Shown here piece by piece: positions 8,062 through 15,999 of a DNA stretch of 29,284 nucleotides; the first letter of the stretch is position 1, and each line of letters starts with the position of its first letter. This stretch comes from Anaerolineae bacterium. GTDB lineage: Bacteria; Chloroflexota; Anaerolineae; B4-G1; SLSP01. The notes under the pieces are model-generated. The model ran no database searches. It was not told the origin of the DNA and worked only from the letters and a program-made list of their open reading frames with translations. The stretch spans positions 1-29,284 of the forward strand of contig JAFGKB010000177.1 of NCBI GenBank assembly GCA_016928755.1, given 5' to 3'. The position numbers and the translations under genes were made by a program.

Positions 8062-8070
8062 ATTATACCA
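8062..8070 (-). promoter_or_regulatory. Extended -10 promoter of the map-to-rplQ cluster
   Basis: On the minus strand the sequence reads TGGTATAAT, a full -10 with the TGn extension, just past the secY stop codon. The -35 position (GTTTCC) is poor, which is tolerated when TGn is present. The transcript would start near 8055 and give a leader of about 100 nt before map. Confidence 0.65.
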
Positions 8071-8075
8071 CACTT

Positions 8076-9398
8076 TTACCGCAGGAAACCTTCATAATGA
8101 CGCATGAGCAGTTGGGCCTCTAATTGTCGCATCGTATCCATTACCGTACCTACAACAATCAGCAAACCCGAACTGGTGATTAGCATTTGACTGGTTGTCA
8201 TAAATATACCGATAATATAGGGCAATACTGCGACTAGCCCCAAGAAGAGCGCGCCGACTAAGGTAATGTGCTTGTAAATATTCTGGATGAACTCCTCGGT
8301 TTTCTTACCGGGGCGGACACCCGGAATAAAGCCACCCTGCTTCTTGAGCATATCGGGAAGATTCTGCTGTTCGATCATGATAAAGGTATAAAAGTAAGTG
8401 AATCCCACCACACCCAAGAAATAAACCAAAGCATACCACCCGCTCTTATTACCACTGAAGAAACTAATTACGCTCTGAGCGATATCACGAACAGATGGGT
8501 TTGTACTTCTGACGAAAAACTGCGCAATAACCGCCGGAAAGGTCAATATAGACTGGGCAAGAATGAGCGGAATCATACCCGCAGTGTTCAGCTTCAAAGG
8601 GATATAAGTGGAGCCACCACCATAGACCTTCATACCCCGTACCCGTTTCCCATATTGGACTTTAATACGTCGCTCACCTTCTTGAATGTAGACGATGAAC
8701 AACACAGTGACAACGGTAATGAGTAAGAAAATGATAAGGCCCGACCATTGGTCACTGGCCCAAATACTCAGTAAGTTTGACGGAATACGCGAAGCAATAC
8801 CACCAAAAATAATCAGGGACAGACCATTACCAATCCCCTGCTCGGTAATCAGTTCGCCTAACCAAATAGCAAACATAGTCCCGGCAGTCATGGTTATTAA
8901 AATCGTAATCGTCTGTAAAACCGAACCGTTCGGCCCAAAGCCAAAGTTGGGCAAGATAGGGGTAGTAGCCCCGGCAGCAGCCGAGAAGAGACTGGCTTGA
9001 CCATAAGCCTGCAAAGCGGCCAACGGCACGGTTAAGTAAAAGGTCCACTGATTCATCTTGCGTTGGCCTTCCTCACCCTCTTCCTGGAGCATCTGCTCCA
9101 GCTTCGGGAAAATCGGAACCAACAACTGCAATACAAGTGACGCTGTAACGTAAGGGTAGACGCCCGCGGCTAGAATGGAAAAGTTAGCAACAGCGCCACC
9201 CGACAACAGATCCAGCAAATTAATCAACTGGCCAGTCGCAGTCGTCGTGGACTCCAAGAATTCCTTTAAGGCCAACCGATTCACTCCCGGCACAGGGATA
9301 TTCGACGCCAGCCGGAAGATAAGCAGGATAAGAATTGTATATAGTATCCGCCGACGTAGGTCGGGGAGTTTAAACGAATTGCGTAGGGCCTCGATCAT
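8076..9398 (-). CDS. secY: Protein translocase subunit SecY
   Basis: SecY forms the membrane channel for protein export. The 440 residues hold the expected series of about ten hydrophobic segments, beginning at residues 14-35 and ending near 400-430. The cytoplasmic loop before segment 7 contains GGGSTYIPLKLNTAGMIP, and the loop with GGFIPGVRPGKKT is conserved in SecY. The ATG has CGGAGGTG six bases upstream. The gene closes the spc cluster after rplO; an extended -10 promoter follows at once. Confidence 0.98.
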   Translation of the reverse strand: MIEALRNSFKLPDLRRRILYTILILLIFRLASNIPVPGVNRLALKEFLESTTTATGQLINLLDLLSGGAVANFSILAAGVYPYVTASLVLQLLVPIFPKLEQMLQEEGEEGQRKMNQWTFYLTVPLAALQAYGQASLFSAAAGATTPILPNFGFGPNGSVLQTITILITMTAGTMFAIWLGELITEQGIGNGLSLIIFGGIASRIPSNLLSIWASDQWSGLIIFLLITVVTVLFIVYIQEGERRIKVQYGKRVRGMKVYGGGSTYIPLKLNTAGMIPLILAQSILTFPAVIAQFFVRSTNPSVRDIAQSVISFFSGNKSGWYALVYFLGVVGFTYFYTFIMIEQQNLPDMLKKQGGFIPGVRPGKKTEEFIQNIYKHITLVGALFLGLVAVLPYIIGIFMTTSQMLITSSGLLIVVGTVMDTMRQLEAQLLMRHYEGFLR

Positions 9399-9428
9399 TG
9401 ATTACACCTCCGTTGTCAAGGTCTGAGA

Positions 9429-9911
9429 TTAGCGGGTGCGGTAACCACCCCGTTGCCAGGGTAACAGCTCCACACTACCACCAGCCGCCTCAATTTTGGC
9501 ACGTGCCGATTTTGAAATCCGGTGTGCCTTCACTGTTAACGGACAATCAATCTCCCCACGACCAAGAACAACTACTAAATCTTTAGCATGTTTCACCAGC
9601 CCAACTTCTGTCAAAGTCTCTGGAGAAACCTCGGCATCCGCGTCAAAGCGTTCCGCTAATTGGTCCAGATTTACGGGCTTAAAATCCACATGATAGGGAT
9701 TAAAGAAACTATAACCACGGACAAAGGGGAGTTTACGTACTAACGGTAGCTGACCACCCTCAAAATAAGGGCGCACACCACCACCACTCCGTGCATTCTG
9801 GCCCTTGGTACCACGACCGGCAGTCTTACCTTGCCCGGCGGAAGGACCACGACCAACACGTCGCTTACGTTTTGTTGATCCCTCTGCGGGTTGCAAATCA
9901 TGTAACTTCAT
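9429..9911 (-). CDS. rplO: 50S ribosomal protein L15
   Basis: L15 is a late-assembly large-subunit protein. It opens MKLHDLQPAEGS and continues with the glycine- and arginine-rich GRGPSAGQGKTAGRGTKGQ region (about 20-38). The C-terminal domain ends at 160 residues. I take the ATG at 9911, which has AAGGGGGG upstream and does not overlap rpmD. An upstream in-frame start at 9938 would overlap rpmD and add nine unusual residues. Confidence 0.97.
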   Translation of the reverse strand: MKLHDLQPAEGSTKRKRRVGRGPSAGQGKTAGRGTKGQNARSGGGVRPYFEGGQLPLVRKLPFVRGYSFFNPYHVDFKPVNLDQLAERFDADAEVSPETLTEVGLVKHAKDLVVVLGRGEIDCPLTVKAHRISKSARAKIEAAGGSVELLPWQRGGYRTR

Positions 9912-9927
9912 TGTTGTTGTGCCCCCC

Positions 9928-10116
9928 TTAAGCCTCAACTTCTTTAACTTCGACCAAATGTGAAATCTTGGTCACCATACCACGCACGGCAGGATTATCG
10001 GGGCGCACCACAACCTGGTTAAGCTTGCGTAACCCCAATGCCTTTACCGTATCTTTTTGACGTCCTGAATAACCAATCGGACTTCGCACCAAAGTAATGC
10101 GCAACATCTGTGCCAT
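9928..10116 (-). CDS. rpmD: 50S ribosomal protein L30
   Basis: L30 is a 62-residue protein of the large subunit. The LRITLVRSPIGYSGRQKDTVKALGL pattern, followed by VVVRPDNPAVRGM, is diagnostic. The ATG at 10116 overlaps the rpsE stop by one base (TAATG), which fixes the start and couples translation. A longer TTG start at 10137 would add seven residues inside rpsE and is rejected. Confidence 0.96.
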   Translation of the reverse strand: MAQMLRITLVRSPIGYSGRQKDTVKALGLRKLNQVVVRPDNPAVRGMVTKISHLVEVKEVEA

Positions 10117-10661
10117 TATGCCGCCCCCCTTTCCCAAAAGGGCATAACCTCTTCAACGGCTTTGCCACGCTCAGCAGCAACATCTTTGGCATTCCTTAAG
10201 GCGTTTAACGCCTGCATTGTAGCTTGCACTACATTCACTTTTGTCGAACTGCCGAGAGACTTAGTCAATACATCATGGATACCGGCAGCACCCAATACCG
10301 CACGGACACCACCACCGGCGATAACACCTGTACCAGGGGTTGCCGGACGCATGAATATTCTTGCCCCTCCGCAAACTCCCTCAATATTATGAGGGATAGT
10401 GGACCCTACCATAGCAATAGGATGCATGTCACGACGAGCACGATCTGTAGCCTTGGCAATGGCATCGGGCACAGTGCGCGCCTTACCAATCCCCATACCT
10501 ACCTGACCTTTATTATCGCCAACAACTGCTACCACACGGAAATGGAAGGTCCGACCACCTTTAACAACCTTAGCAACGCGCGCTATATCCACAATGCGCT
10601 CATCCAGTTCTTCTGGTTCTTCTACAAAGACCTTACGGTCTTTACGGTTGCGTGACTCCAT
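10116..10661 (-). CDS. rpsE: 30S ribosomal protein S5
   Basis: S5 helps keep decoding accurate and lies near the mRNA entry. The double-stranded RNA-binding N-terminal domain contains VAKVVKGGRTFHFRVVAVVGD (about 29-49). The GKARTVPDAIAKA helix follows, and the C-terminal domain includes PATPGTGVIAGGGVRAVLG. The length is 181 residues. AGGAGG lies four bases before the ATG. Confidence 0.98.
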   Translation of the reverse strand: MESRNRKDRKVFVEEPEELDERIVDIARVAKVVKGGRTFHFRVVAVVGDNKGQVGMGIGKARTVPDAIAKATDRARRDMHPIAMVGSTIPHNIEGVCGGARIFMRPATPGTGVIAGGGVRAVLGAAGIHDVLTKSLGSSTKVNVVQATMQALNALRNAKDVAAERGKAVEEVMPFWERGAA

Positions 10662-10748
10662 CTATCCTCCTGTCTGTGATCACGCGGCCTGTGCACGACC
10701 ATACAATCCTTAAATATATATCAGATTGCTACGGACCGCTGGCCGGCT

Positions 10749-11117
10749 TTAGAATTCTAATCCTGCCTCGCGGGCAGCATCAGCAAGCGCCTTAACACGA
10801 CCGTGATACTTGTAACCACCACGATCAAAGACTATTTTTTTCACACCATTAGCCAAAGCACGTTCGGCCACAACTTTTCCCACAACCTTCGCCTGCTCGA
10901 CCTTCGGCAAGTCAGCCACCTGATCACGGACACCCTTATCTAATGTAGACGCTGAGGCCAATGTATGCCCGACCTCATCATTAATAACTTGAGCATAAAT
11001 ATGATTAAGGCTCCGATAAATATTCAGGCGTGGACGTTCGGCCGTACCATGTACTCTTTTGCGCACATGGACATGGCGACGTTTGCGGGCTAGCTCTCGA
11101 TTAACTTCTGCTTTCAT
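10749..11117 (-). CDS. rplR: 50S ribosomal protein L18
   Basis: L18 binds 5S rRNA in the central protuberance. It is identified by RPRLNIYRSLNHIYAQVI, the TLASASTLDK turn, and the C-terminal KIVFDRGGYKYHGRVKALADAAREAGL. The length is 122 residues. The ribosome site is weak: the best match, GAGGG, lies more than ten bases before the ATG, in an AT-rich spacer after rplF. Confidence 0.97.
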   Translation of the reverse strand: MKAEVNRELARKRRHVHVRKRVHGTAERPRLNIYRSLNHIYAQVINDEVGHTLASASTLDKGVRDQVADLPKVEQAKVVGKVVAERALANGVKKIVFDRGGYKYHGRVKALADAAREAGLEF

Positions 11118-11181
11118 TATTTATTTAACCCTCGGTACCACGCTTATATAAGATAAAAAAGATTTTTGTAATGATAAAACA

Positions 11182-11727
11182 TTATTTAGCTTTACCAGCT
11201 TTACCAGCCTTGCGACGTACACGTTCTCCCAGATAACGGATTCCCTTACCCAAGTAAGGTTCCACAGGACGCCATGCACGAATTTCAGATGCAAGCCGGC
11301 CAACTACCTCTTTATCAATCCCAAAGACCGTTACGGTGCTAGCCTTAGGATTAACCTCAAACTTGACCCCCTCTGGCGGTTCCACAATCACAGGATGAGC
11401 AAACCCCAGATTCATAACCAAGTCTTGGCCCTGTAATTCGGCACGATACCCGGTACCATGAATTTCTAAAGTTATCTGGTATCCTTCAGTAACACCAACC
11501 ACCATATTATTGATGAGTGCCCTGGTAAGACCATGTAAAGCCCGAACCTGGCGTTCATCATTAGGCCGTTCAACATACACCGTATTATCTTCTAGCTTAA
11601 TCGCCAGAACATCAAAAAATTCCCTAGATAACTCCCCTTTAGGCCCCTTGACGGTCACATGACTACCCTCAATCTGAACCTGCACATTCTGTGGCACGGG
11701 GATGGGCATATTACCTATCCGAGACAC
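11182..11727 (-). CDS. rplF: 50S ribosomal protein L6
   Basis: L6 lies near the sarcin-ricin loop and the elongation-factor site. The protein has 181 residues with two repeated domains. The first opens SRIGNMPIPVPQNV, and the second contains the LEIHGTGYRAELQGQ and EIRAWRPVEPYLGKGIRY blocks. The start is GTG at 11727 with GGGAGG six bases upstream. Confidence 0.98.
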   Translation of the reverse strand: MSRIGNMPIPVPQNVQVQIEGSHVTVKGPKGELSREFFDVLAIKLEDNTVYVERPNDERQVRALHGLTRALINNMVVGVTEGYQITLEIHGTGYRAELQGQDLVMNLGFAHPVIVEPPEGVKFEVNPKASTVTVFGIDKEVVGRLASEIRAWRPVEPYLGKGIRYLGERVRRKAGKAGKAK

Positions 11728-11783
11728 AATCTACCTCCCTACTCCAGGCATGGGGATCGTATAAACATCCCCAACTATATTTT

Positions 11784-12194
11784 TTACCAGACGTAGCAGA
11801 GTACCTCACCGCCGACATTGAGACGACGCGCCTGTTGTCCAGTAATTACACCCTTGGGAGTGGAAAGAATTGTAATTCCCATACCACTGCGTACCCAGGG
11901 GATATCCTCAACTGCCGTATAAATACGGCGACCAGGCTTACTGCGCCGTTCGATGCCGCTAATTACAGGACGTTGATGCTTTAAGTCACCAACGTACTTC
12001 AACCGGATCGCTAACTCTTGCTTAATACTGTCCAACTGCTTAACGTCGTAAGCCTCAATATAGCCTTCATCTTGCAAGATTTTCGCAATCTCAACCTTGA
12101 TTTTAGATGCTGGCATCGCTACAGAATTATGTTGCGCCATTAAGGCATTACGAATCCGTGTAAGCATATCAGCAATCGGATCTGATGTTGTCAT
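11784..12194 (-). CDS. rpsH: 30S ribosomal protein S8
   Basis: S8 is a primary 16S rRNA-binding protein. DPIADMLTRIRNA near the N-terminus and GITILSTPKGVITGQQARRLNVGGEVLCYVW at the end are the family blocks. The length is 136 residues. It follows the zinc-type S14 gene as in other spc operons. Confidence 0.98.
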   Translation of the reverse strand: MTTSDPIADMLTRIRNALMAQHNSVAMPASKIKVEIAKILQDEGYIEAYDVKQLDSIKQELAIRLKYVGDLKHQRPVISGIERRSKPGRRIYTAVEDIPWVRSGMGITILSTPKGVITGQQARRLNVGGEVLCYVW

Positions 12195-12206
12195 AACTTC
12201 CCACTC

Positions 12207-12389
12207 CTACCAACTTGACTTTGTTAGACCGGGAATCTTACCTTCTAAAGCAAGTTCCCGCAAGCAAATACGACACAAACCAAAGCGGCGATAATAGCCG
12301 CGCGGTCGTCCACATCGTGTACAACGATTGCGTACCCGAACTTTGTACTTGCGCCGCATTTCTCGATATGGCATCGCCTTTTTTGCCAT
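12207..12389 (-). CDS. rpsZ: 30S ribosomal protein S14, zinc-binding type Z
   Basis: This is a 60-residue protein with C23, C26, C39 and C42 arranged as two CxxC pairs. That pattern marks the short zinc form of S14 rather than the longer cysteine-free form. It opens MAKKAMPYREMRRKY. GGAG lies six bases before the ATG. The position between rplE and rpsH is usual. Confidence 0.97.
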   Translation of the reverse strand: MAKKAMPYREMRRKYKVRVRNRCTRCGRPRGYYRRFGLCRICLRELALEGKIPGLTKSSW

Positions 12390-12437
12390 AAAAAACTCCT
12401 TTTTTCAATACCTAGGCCCACAAAGGCCCGAAATGTG

Positions 12438-12974
12438 CTAATGTGTGAAAGGCATCCCCAACAGCTCTAACAAACGTCGTGCTTCCTCATCAGTTTCGGC
12501 TGTGGTCGTAATATTAACCTCAAACCCACGAATCTTATCAATTTTATCATAATCAATTTCGGGGAAAATGAGTTGCTCGCGCAACCCTAGGTTATAGTTA
12601 CCATGCCCGTCAAACTTGTCGGGGATTCCTCGAAAGTCGCGAGTACGAGGGAGCGCCACGTTCATCAGCCGATCCAGGAATGCCCACATCCGATCCTGAC
12701 GCAGGGTTACCTTGACTCCAATGGCCCGCCCTTCACGAAGTTTAAAATTCGCGATTGACTTACGGGCGTTAGTGATAACCGGCTTCTGCCCCGTGATTGT
12801 AGTAATATCTTGAACTACATGCTCCAAAGCTCTGGGATTATCCAATGCCTCACCCACACCGACATTAACCACAACTTTACGAATACGAGGAATTTGCATA
12901 ATGTTTGTATAGCCAAATTCTTTCATCATGGATGGGCAAACATCCTCTTGATAGATAGTTTTTAGTCGTTGCAT
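12438..12974 (-). CDS. rplE: 50S ribosomal protein L5
   Basis: L5 binds 5S rRNA and contacts the P-site tRNA. It opens MQRLKTIYQEDV, and the PRIRKVVVNVGVGEA strand and GQKPVITNARKSIANFKLREG block follow. The GLREQLIFPEIDYDKI segment near the end is also typical. I choose the ATG at 12974 (178 residues), with GGGAG nine bases before it and no overlap with rplX. The longer start at 12992 is a TTG that overlaps the rplX stop. Confidence 0.97.
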   Translation of the reverse strand: MQRLKTIYQEDVCPSMMKEFGYTNIMQIPRIRKVVVNVGVGEALDNPRALEHVVQDITTITGQKPVITNARKSIANFKLREGRAIGVKVTLRQDRMWAFLDRLMNVALPRTRDFRGIPDKFDGHGNYNLGLREQLIFPEIDYDKIDKIRGFEVNITTTAETDEEARRLLELLGMPFTH

Positions 12975-12988
12975 TGAATCCATCTCCC

Positions 12989-13312
12989 TCAATCAATAGC
13001 CTCACCGCATTTGCGGCAGACACGGACCTTTTGTCCATCTTCCAAGATTCGGAACCCCACACGGGTTGCTTTATCGCAACGCGGGCATACCAGCATCACA
13101 TTCGAGATATCAAAAGGTGCTTCAAATTGAATGCGCCCCCCTTGAACTTGCGAACGGCCAGCCCGTTGTGCCCGTTGGTGTTTGGTCACCATGTTCACCT
13201 TGGAAACAACTACTTTATGTTCTTTGGATAAGACCCGAAGCACAGTATTGCGCTCGCCGCGGTCATCTCCACTGATTACCTCAACGGTATCATCTTTCTT
13301 AATTCGCATCAT
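12989..13312 (-). CDS. rplX: 50S ribosomal protein L24, zinc-ribbon form
   Basis: L24 initiates large-subunit assembly. The KOW motif lies at about 6-35 (KDDTVEVISGDDRGERNTVLRV). The C-terminal half carries two CxxC pairs (C76/C79 and C99/C102), which form a likely zinc ribbon found in some bacterial L24 proteins. The length is 107 residues. Two adjacent ATG codons start the frame, with GAGG about ten bases upstream. Confidence 0.97.
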   Translation of the reverse strand: MMRIKKDDTVEVISGDDRGERNTVLRVLSKEHKVVVSKVNMVTKHQRAQRAGRSQVQGGRIQFEAPFDISNVMLVCPRCDKATRVGFRILEDGQKVRVCRKCGEAID

Positions 13313-13326
13313 AATAGGATTACCTC

Positions 13327-13698
13327 TTACAGTACCTCTGGTGCCAAGGAGACAATCTTCATAAAGCCCTTGTCACGCAGTTCCCTGGCGACAGGCCCAA
13401 AGATACGTGTCCCCCGTGGATTAAGTCCAGAGGCATCCAAAATTACAGCGGCGTTTTCATCAAAGCGGATGTAAGAGCCATCAGTACGCCGGTACTCTTT
13501 GACCGCCCGTACAATCACCGCTTTGACAACCTCACCTTTTTTTACCGATGCTGTCGGTGAAGCCACTTTTACAGTAGCTACAATAACATCACCCACAGTT
13601 CCGTACTTGCGCCGGGAGCCACCTGTCACACGAATACACAGCAACTCCTGGGCACCAGTATTATCCGCTACTTTTAACCGCGTCTCTTGTTGAATCAT
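13327..13698 (-). CDS. rplN: 50S ribosomal protein L14
   Basis: L14 lies at the subunit interface. It opens MIQQETRLKVADNTGAQELLCIRV, and the VKKGEVVKAVIVR and FDENAAVILD blocks are family signatures, as is GTRIFGPVARELRDKGFMKIVSLAPEVL at the end. The length is 123 residues. AAGGAG lies nine bases before the ATG. Confidence 0.98.
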   Translation of the reverse strand: MIQQETRLKVADNTGAQELLCIRVTGGSRRKYGTVGDVIVATVKVASPTASVKKGEVVKAVIVRAVKEYRRTDGSYIRFDENAAVILDASGLNPRGTRIFGPVARELRDKGFMKIVSLAPEVL

Positions 13699-13711
13699 CG
13701 CATCCTTCTCC

Positions 13712-13963
13712 TTACGCGGCCCGCTCCAGAACTTCCTCTACCCGCCAGCGTTTATGGCGGCTGTATGGGCGCGACTCCACAATGGCTACCCGATCACCTA
13801 CATGACACTCATTGGTTTCATCATGAACCATATATTTCTTGGCGTCACGGACGACCTTCTCATACAAGGGATGGCGGTACCGTCGCTCCACACTGACAAC
13901 TACTGTTTTTTCCATCTTGTCGCTGGTTACAATACCAATCAGACGCTTGCGCTGACCATTCAT
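13712..13963 (-). CDS. rpsQ: 30S ribosomal protein S17
   Basis: S17 is a primary 16S rRNA-binding protein with an OB fold. GIVTSDKMEKTVVVSVERRYRHPLYEKVV is diagnostic, followed by GDRVAIVESRPYSRHKRWRV. The length is 83 residues. Its ATG overlaps the rpmC stop codon by four bases (ATGA), so the two are translationally coupled. GGAG lies seven bases upstream, inside rpmC. Confidence 0.97.
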   Translation of the reverse strand: MNGQRKRLIGIVTSDKMEKTVVVSVERRYRHPLYEKVVRDAKKYMVHDETNECHVGDRVAIVESRPYSRHKRWRVEEVLERAA

Positions 13964-14181
13964 GCTGCGTCTCCTTTCTGCTCCAGTTCCACCACTAATT
14001 CACGTTCACGCAGGATGGTTAAAATCCTAGCCATATCCTTACGGACCAGGCGGATACGATTGGAATCTTCCAAACTACCATTATACCACTGCTGTCGCAG
14101 ATTGAAAATTTCTTTCCGAGTTTCCCGCAAGCGGACCTGCAAATCGTCCGTAGTTAATTCACGAAGCTCTTGTGCACGCAT
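13960..14181 (-). CDS. rpmC: 50S ribosomal protein L29
   Basis: L29 lies near the polypeptide exit tunnel, where trigger factor and SRP dock. This helical protein of 73 residues begins MRAQELRELTTDDLQ, and NLRQQWYNGSLEDSNRIRLVRKDMARILTILRER is the family core. I choose the ATG at 14181, six bases after GGGAG and just past the rplP stop. A GTG at 14196 would overlap rplP. Confidence 0.95.
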   Translation of the reverse strand: MRAQELRELTTDDLQVRLRETRKEIFNLRQQWYNGSLEDSNRIRLVRKDMARILTILRERELVVELEQKGDAA

Positions 14182-14182
14182 C

Positions 14183-14608
14183 CTACTCTCCCTCACCCGG
14201 CCTATCCCGTGTTACAACCTGTGTCTTAATAGGCAACTTGTGAGAAGCAAGACGCAAAGCATCCCGTGCCACATCATCAGGCACGCCGCTAATTTCAAAC
14301 ATCATACGTCCCGGTCGCACAACAGCCACCCATTGATCCACAGAACCTTTCCCTTTACCCATACGAGTTTCTGCGGGTTTCGCAGTCACGGGTTTATCAG
14401 GGAAAATCCGAATCCAATATTTTCCACGCCGGCGCATCCTACGCACAATAGCACGACGCGCGGCCTCAATTTGGCGGGCGGTAATCCAGGCCGGCTCCAG
14501 GGCTTGCAAACCATAATCCCCAAGAGAGATATCGGTACCCCTTTTGGCCTTGCCCTTTAAACGCCCACGATGTTGCATGCGGTATTTCACGCGCTTTGGC
14601 ATCAACAT
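14183..14608 (-). CDS. rplP: 50S ribosomal protein L16
   Basis: L16 shapes the A-site on the large subunit. It contains MPKRVKYRMQHRGRLKGKA, EAARRAIVRRMRRRGKYWIRIFPDKPVT and RMGKGKGSVDQWVAVVRPGRMMFEI. The length is 141 residues. GGAG is eight bases before the first ATG; a second in-frame ATG two codons later is the alternative start. Confidence 0.97.
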   Translation of the reverse strand: MLMPKRVKYRMQHRGRLKGKAKRGTDISLGDYGLQALEPAWITARQIEAARRAIVRRMRRRGKYWIRIFPDKPVTAKPAETRMGKGKGSVDQWVAVVRPGRMMFEISGVPDDVARDALRLASHKLPIKTQVVTRDRPGEGE

Positions 14609-14636
14609 AAAACTATCTCCTCAACTTTACCGCTTA

Positions 14637-15314
14637 TTAGTCCTCGACTGAGGCCTTTTTCTTAGGTAAAATCTCACCTTTGTAAATCCACACTTTGACC
14701 CCAATACGTCCATAGGCCGTCAGTGCTTCAACCTGTGCGTAGTCGATGTCAGCGCGCAATGTATGCAGGGGAACCCGACCTTCGCGAACCCACTCCGTAC
14801 GCGCCATCTCAGAACCTGACAAGCGGCCTTTACACATAATCTTAATCCCTTGTGCTCCGGCCCGCATCGCCTGACGAACAGCACGCTTCATAGCCCGGCT
14901 ATGATAAATACGTCGCTCAAGCTGTGATACGATATTCTCGGACACGAGTTGCGCATCCAGGTCCGCCTGTGCTACTTCTTGTACATCGACATGCACACGT
15001 TTGCCATTAGTGAGATCCTCTAAACTTTTACGTAAGAGCTTAACATTCTCACCTTTGCGTCCAATAACCACCCCCGGTCGTGCAGTCCAAATGATGACCG
15101 ATACCTGGTTGGGCGGGAAACGCTCAATCTCCACACGGGAGACACCAGACTGCTTATCACGAGAACGCTGACGCATTTCAGAGACAACCAAATTACGAAT
15201 GGCCTCATCTTCTTGCAGCAGGTCGGAATATTCCCGCCCCTCTGCAAACCAACGAGATTGCCAATCACGAATAACCTTTAACCTAAAACCATAAGGATGA
15301 ACTTTGCGCCCCAA
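14637..15314 (-). CDS. rpsC: 30S ribosomal protein S3
   Basis: S3 guards the mRNA entry channel and has helicase activity with S4 and S5. The KH domain includes ARPGVVIGRKGENV with the GxxG loop G85-G88. The C-terminal domain has IMCKGRLSGSEMARTEWVREGRVPLHTLRADIDY. The length is 225 residues. The start is an uncommon TTG at 15314, backed by AAGGAG seven bases upstream and by the conserved MGRKVHPYGFRL beginning. Confidence 0.97.
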   Translation of the reverse strand: MGRKVHPYGFRLKVIRDWQSRWFAEGREYSDLLQEDEAIRNLVVSEMRQRSRDKQSGVSRVEIERFPPNQVSVIIWTARPGVVIGRKGENVKLLRKSLEDLTNGKRVHVDVQEVAQADLDAQLVSENIVSQLERRIYHSRAMKRAVRQAMRAGAQGIKIMCKGRLSGSEMARTEWVREGRVPLHTLRADIDYAQVEALTAYGRIGVKVWIYKGEILPKKKASVED

Positions 15315-15328
15315 GGTTCCACTCCTTC

Positions 15329-15691
15329 CTATTCTTCATCCAGTCGTTCTTCAAGAACGACGGTGACATGAGATGACCGCTTACGAATTGGACGATAACG
15401 ACCACGACTACCCCAGCGAGCACGCCATCCTTTGCCAGGCATACGCCCGGGGCCCTCATCCGCTGTAAGGCTGGCAATATATAAGCTGTCTGTATCCAAG
15501 CCTAATTCCTCAGCATTAGCAACAGCAGACTTTACAACCTTATATACCGGAACAGCCGCAGCATGAGGTAATGCACGCAGTATAATTAACGCTTCCTGAG
15601 CAGCCATCCCACGAAAAGGCTCTAAAACACGCCGAACCTTACGGGGTGTCATCGGGATATGTTTCGCTGTAGCCCGAACTGTTTGCAGCAT
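15329..15691 (-). CDS. rplV: 50S ribosomal protein L22
   Basis: L22 lines the exit tunnel with a long beta-hairpin. Here the hairpin corresponds to the GPGRMPGKGWRARWGSRGRYRPIRKRSSHVTVVL region (about 75-108). The N-terminal AKHIPMTPRKVRRVLEPFRG block and the PVYKVVKSAVANAEE helix are typical. The length is 120 residues. AGGAGG lies four bases before the ATG. Confidence 0.97.
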   Translation of the reverse strand: MLQTVRATAKHIPMTPRKVRRVLEPFRGMAAQEALIILRALPHAAAVPVYKVVKSAVANAEELGLDTDSLYIASLTADEGPGRMPGKGWRARWGSRGRYRPIRKRSSHVTVVLEERLDEE

Positions 15692-15699
15692 GATACCTC

Positions 15700-15981
15700 C
15701 TACCTACTCATTACCTTTTTTTCTTTGAGAATGTGTCCACGGAACGTCCGGGTGGGGGCAAACTCACCAAGCCGGTGTCCAACCATATTTTCAGTTATGT
15801 AGATTGGCACATGGCGGCGACCATCATGAACAGCGATTGTATGGCCTACCATTTGAGGGAAAATCACCGACGCCCGTGACCAGGTACGAATAACACGCTT
15901 CTGACCACTGCGGTTCATATCCTCAATTTTACTGAGCAATTTGGGGCTTACGAACGGCCCCTTTTTCAAAGATCGTGACAT
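15700..15981 (-). CDS. rpsS: 30S ribosomal protein S19
   Basis: S19 sits in the head of the small subunit with S13. It opens MSRSLKKGPFV. The RTWSRASVIFPQMVGHTIAVHDGRRHVPIYITENMVGHRLGEFAPTR core is characteristic. The length is 93 residues. GGGGAGG lies six bases before the ATG. Confidence 0.98.
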   Translation of the reverse strand: MSRSLKKGPFVSPKLLSKIEDMNRSGQKRVIRTWSRASVIFPQMVGHTIAVHDGRRHVPIYITENMVGHRLGEFAPTRTFRGHILKEKKVMSR

Positions 15982-15999
15982 CTTCTACCTCCCCTTCAC

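Noticed and set aside
14080..14088. TGGTATAAT on the minus strand inside rpmC
   Set aside because: It encodes the conserved QWYNGS segment of L29 and has no -35 at the right distance; probably coincidence.
13754..14560. A 268-codon open frame on the plus strand, antisense to rpsQ, rpmC and rplP
   Set aside because: It lies wholly opposite three clear ribosomal genes, has no recognisable domain, and is rich in Ser, Arg, His and Thr as expected from antisense reading.
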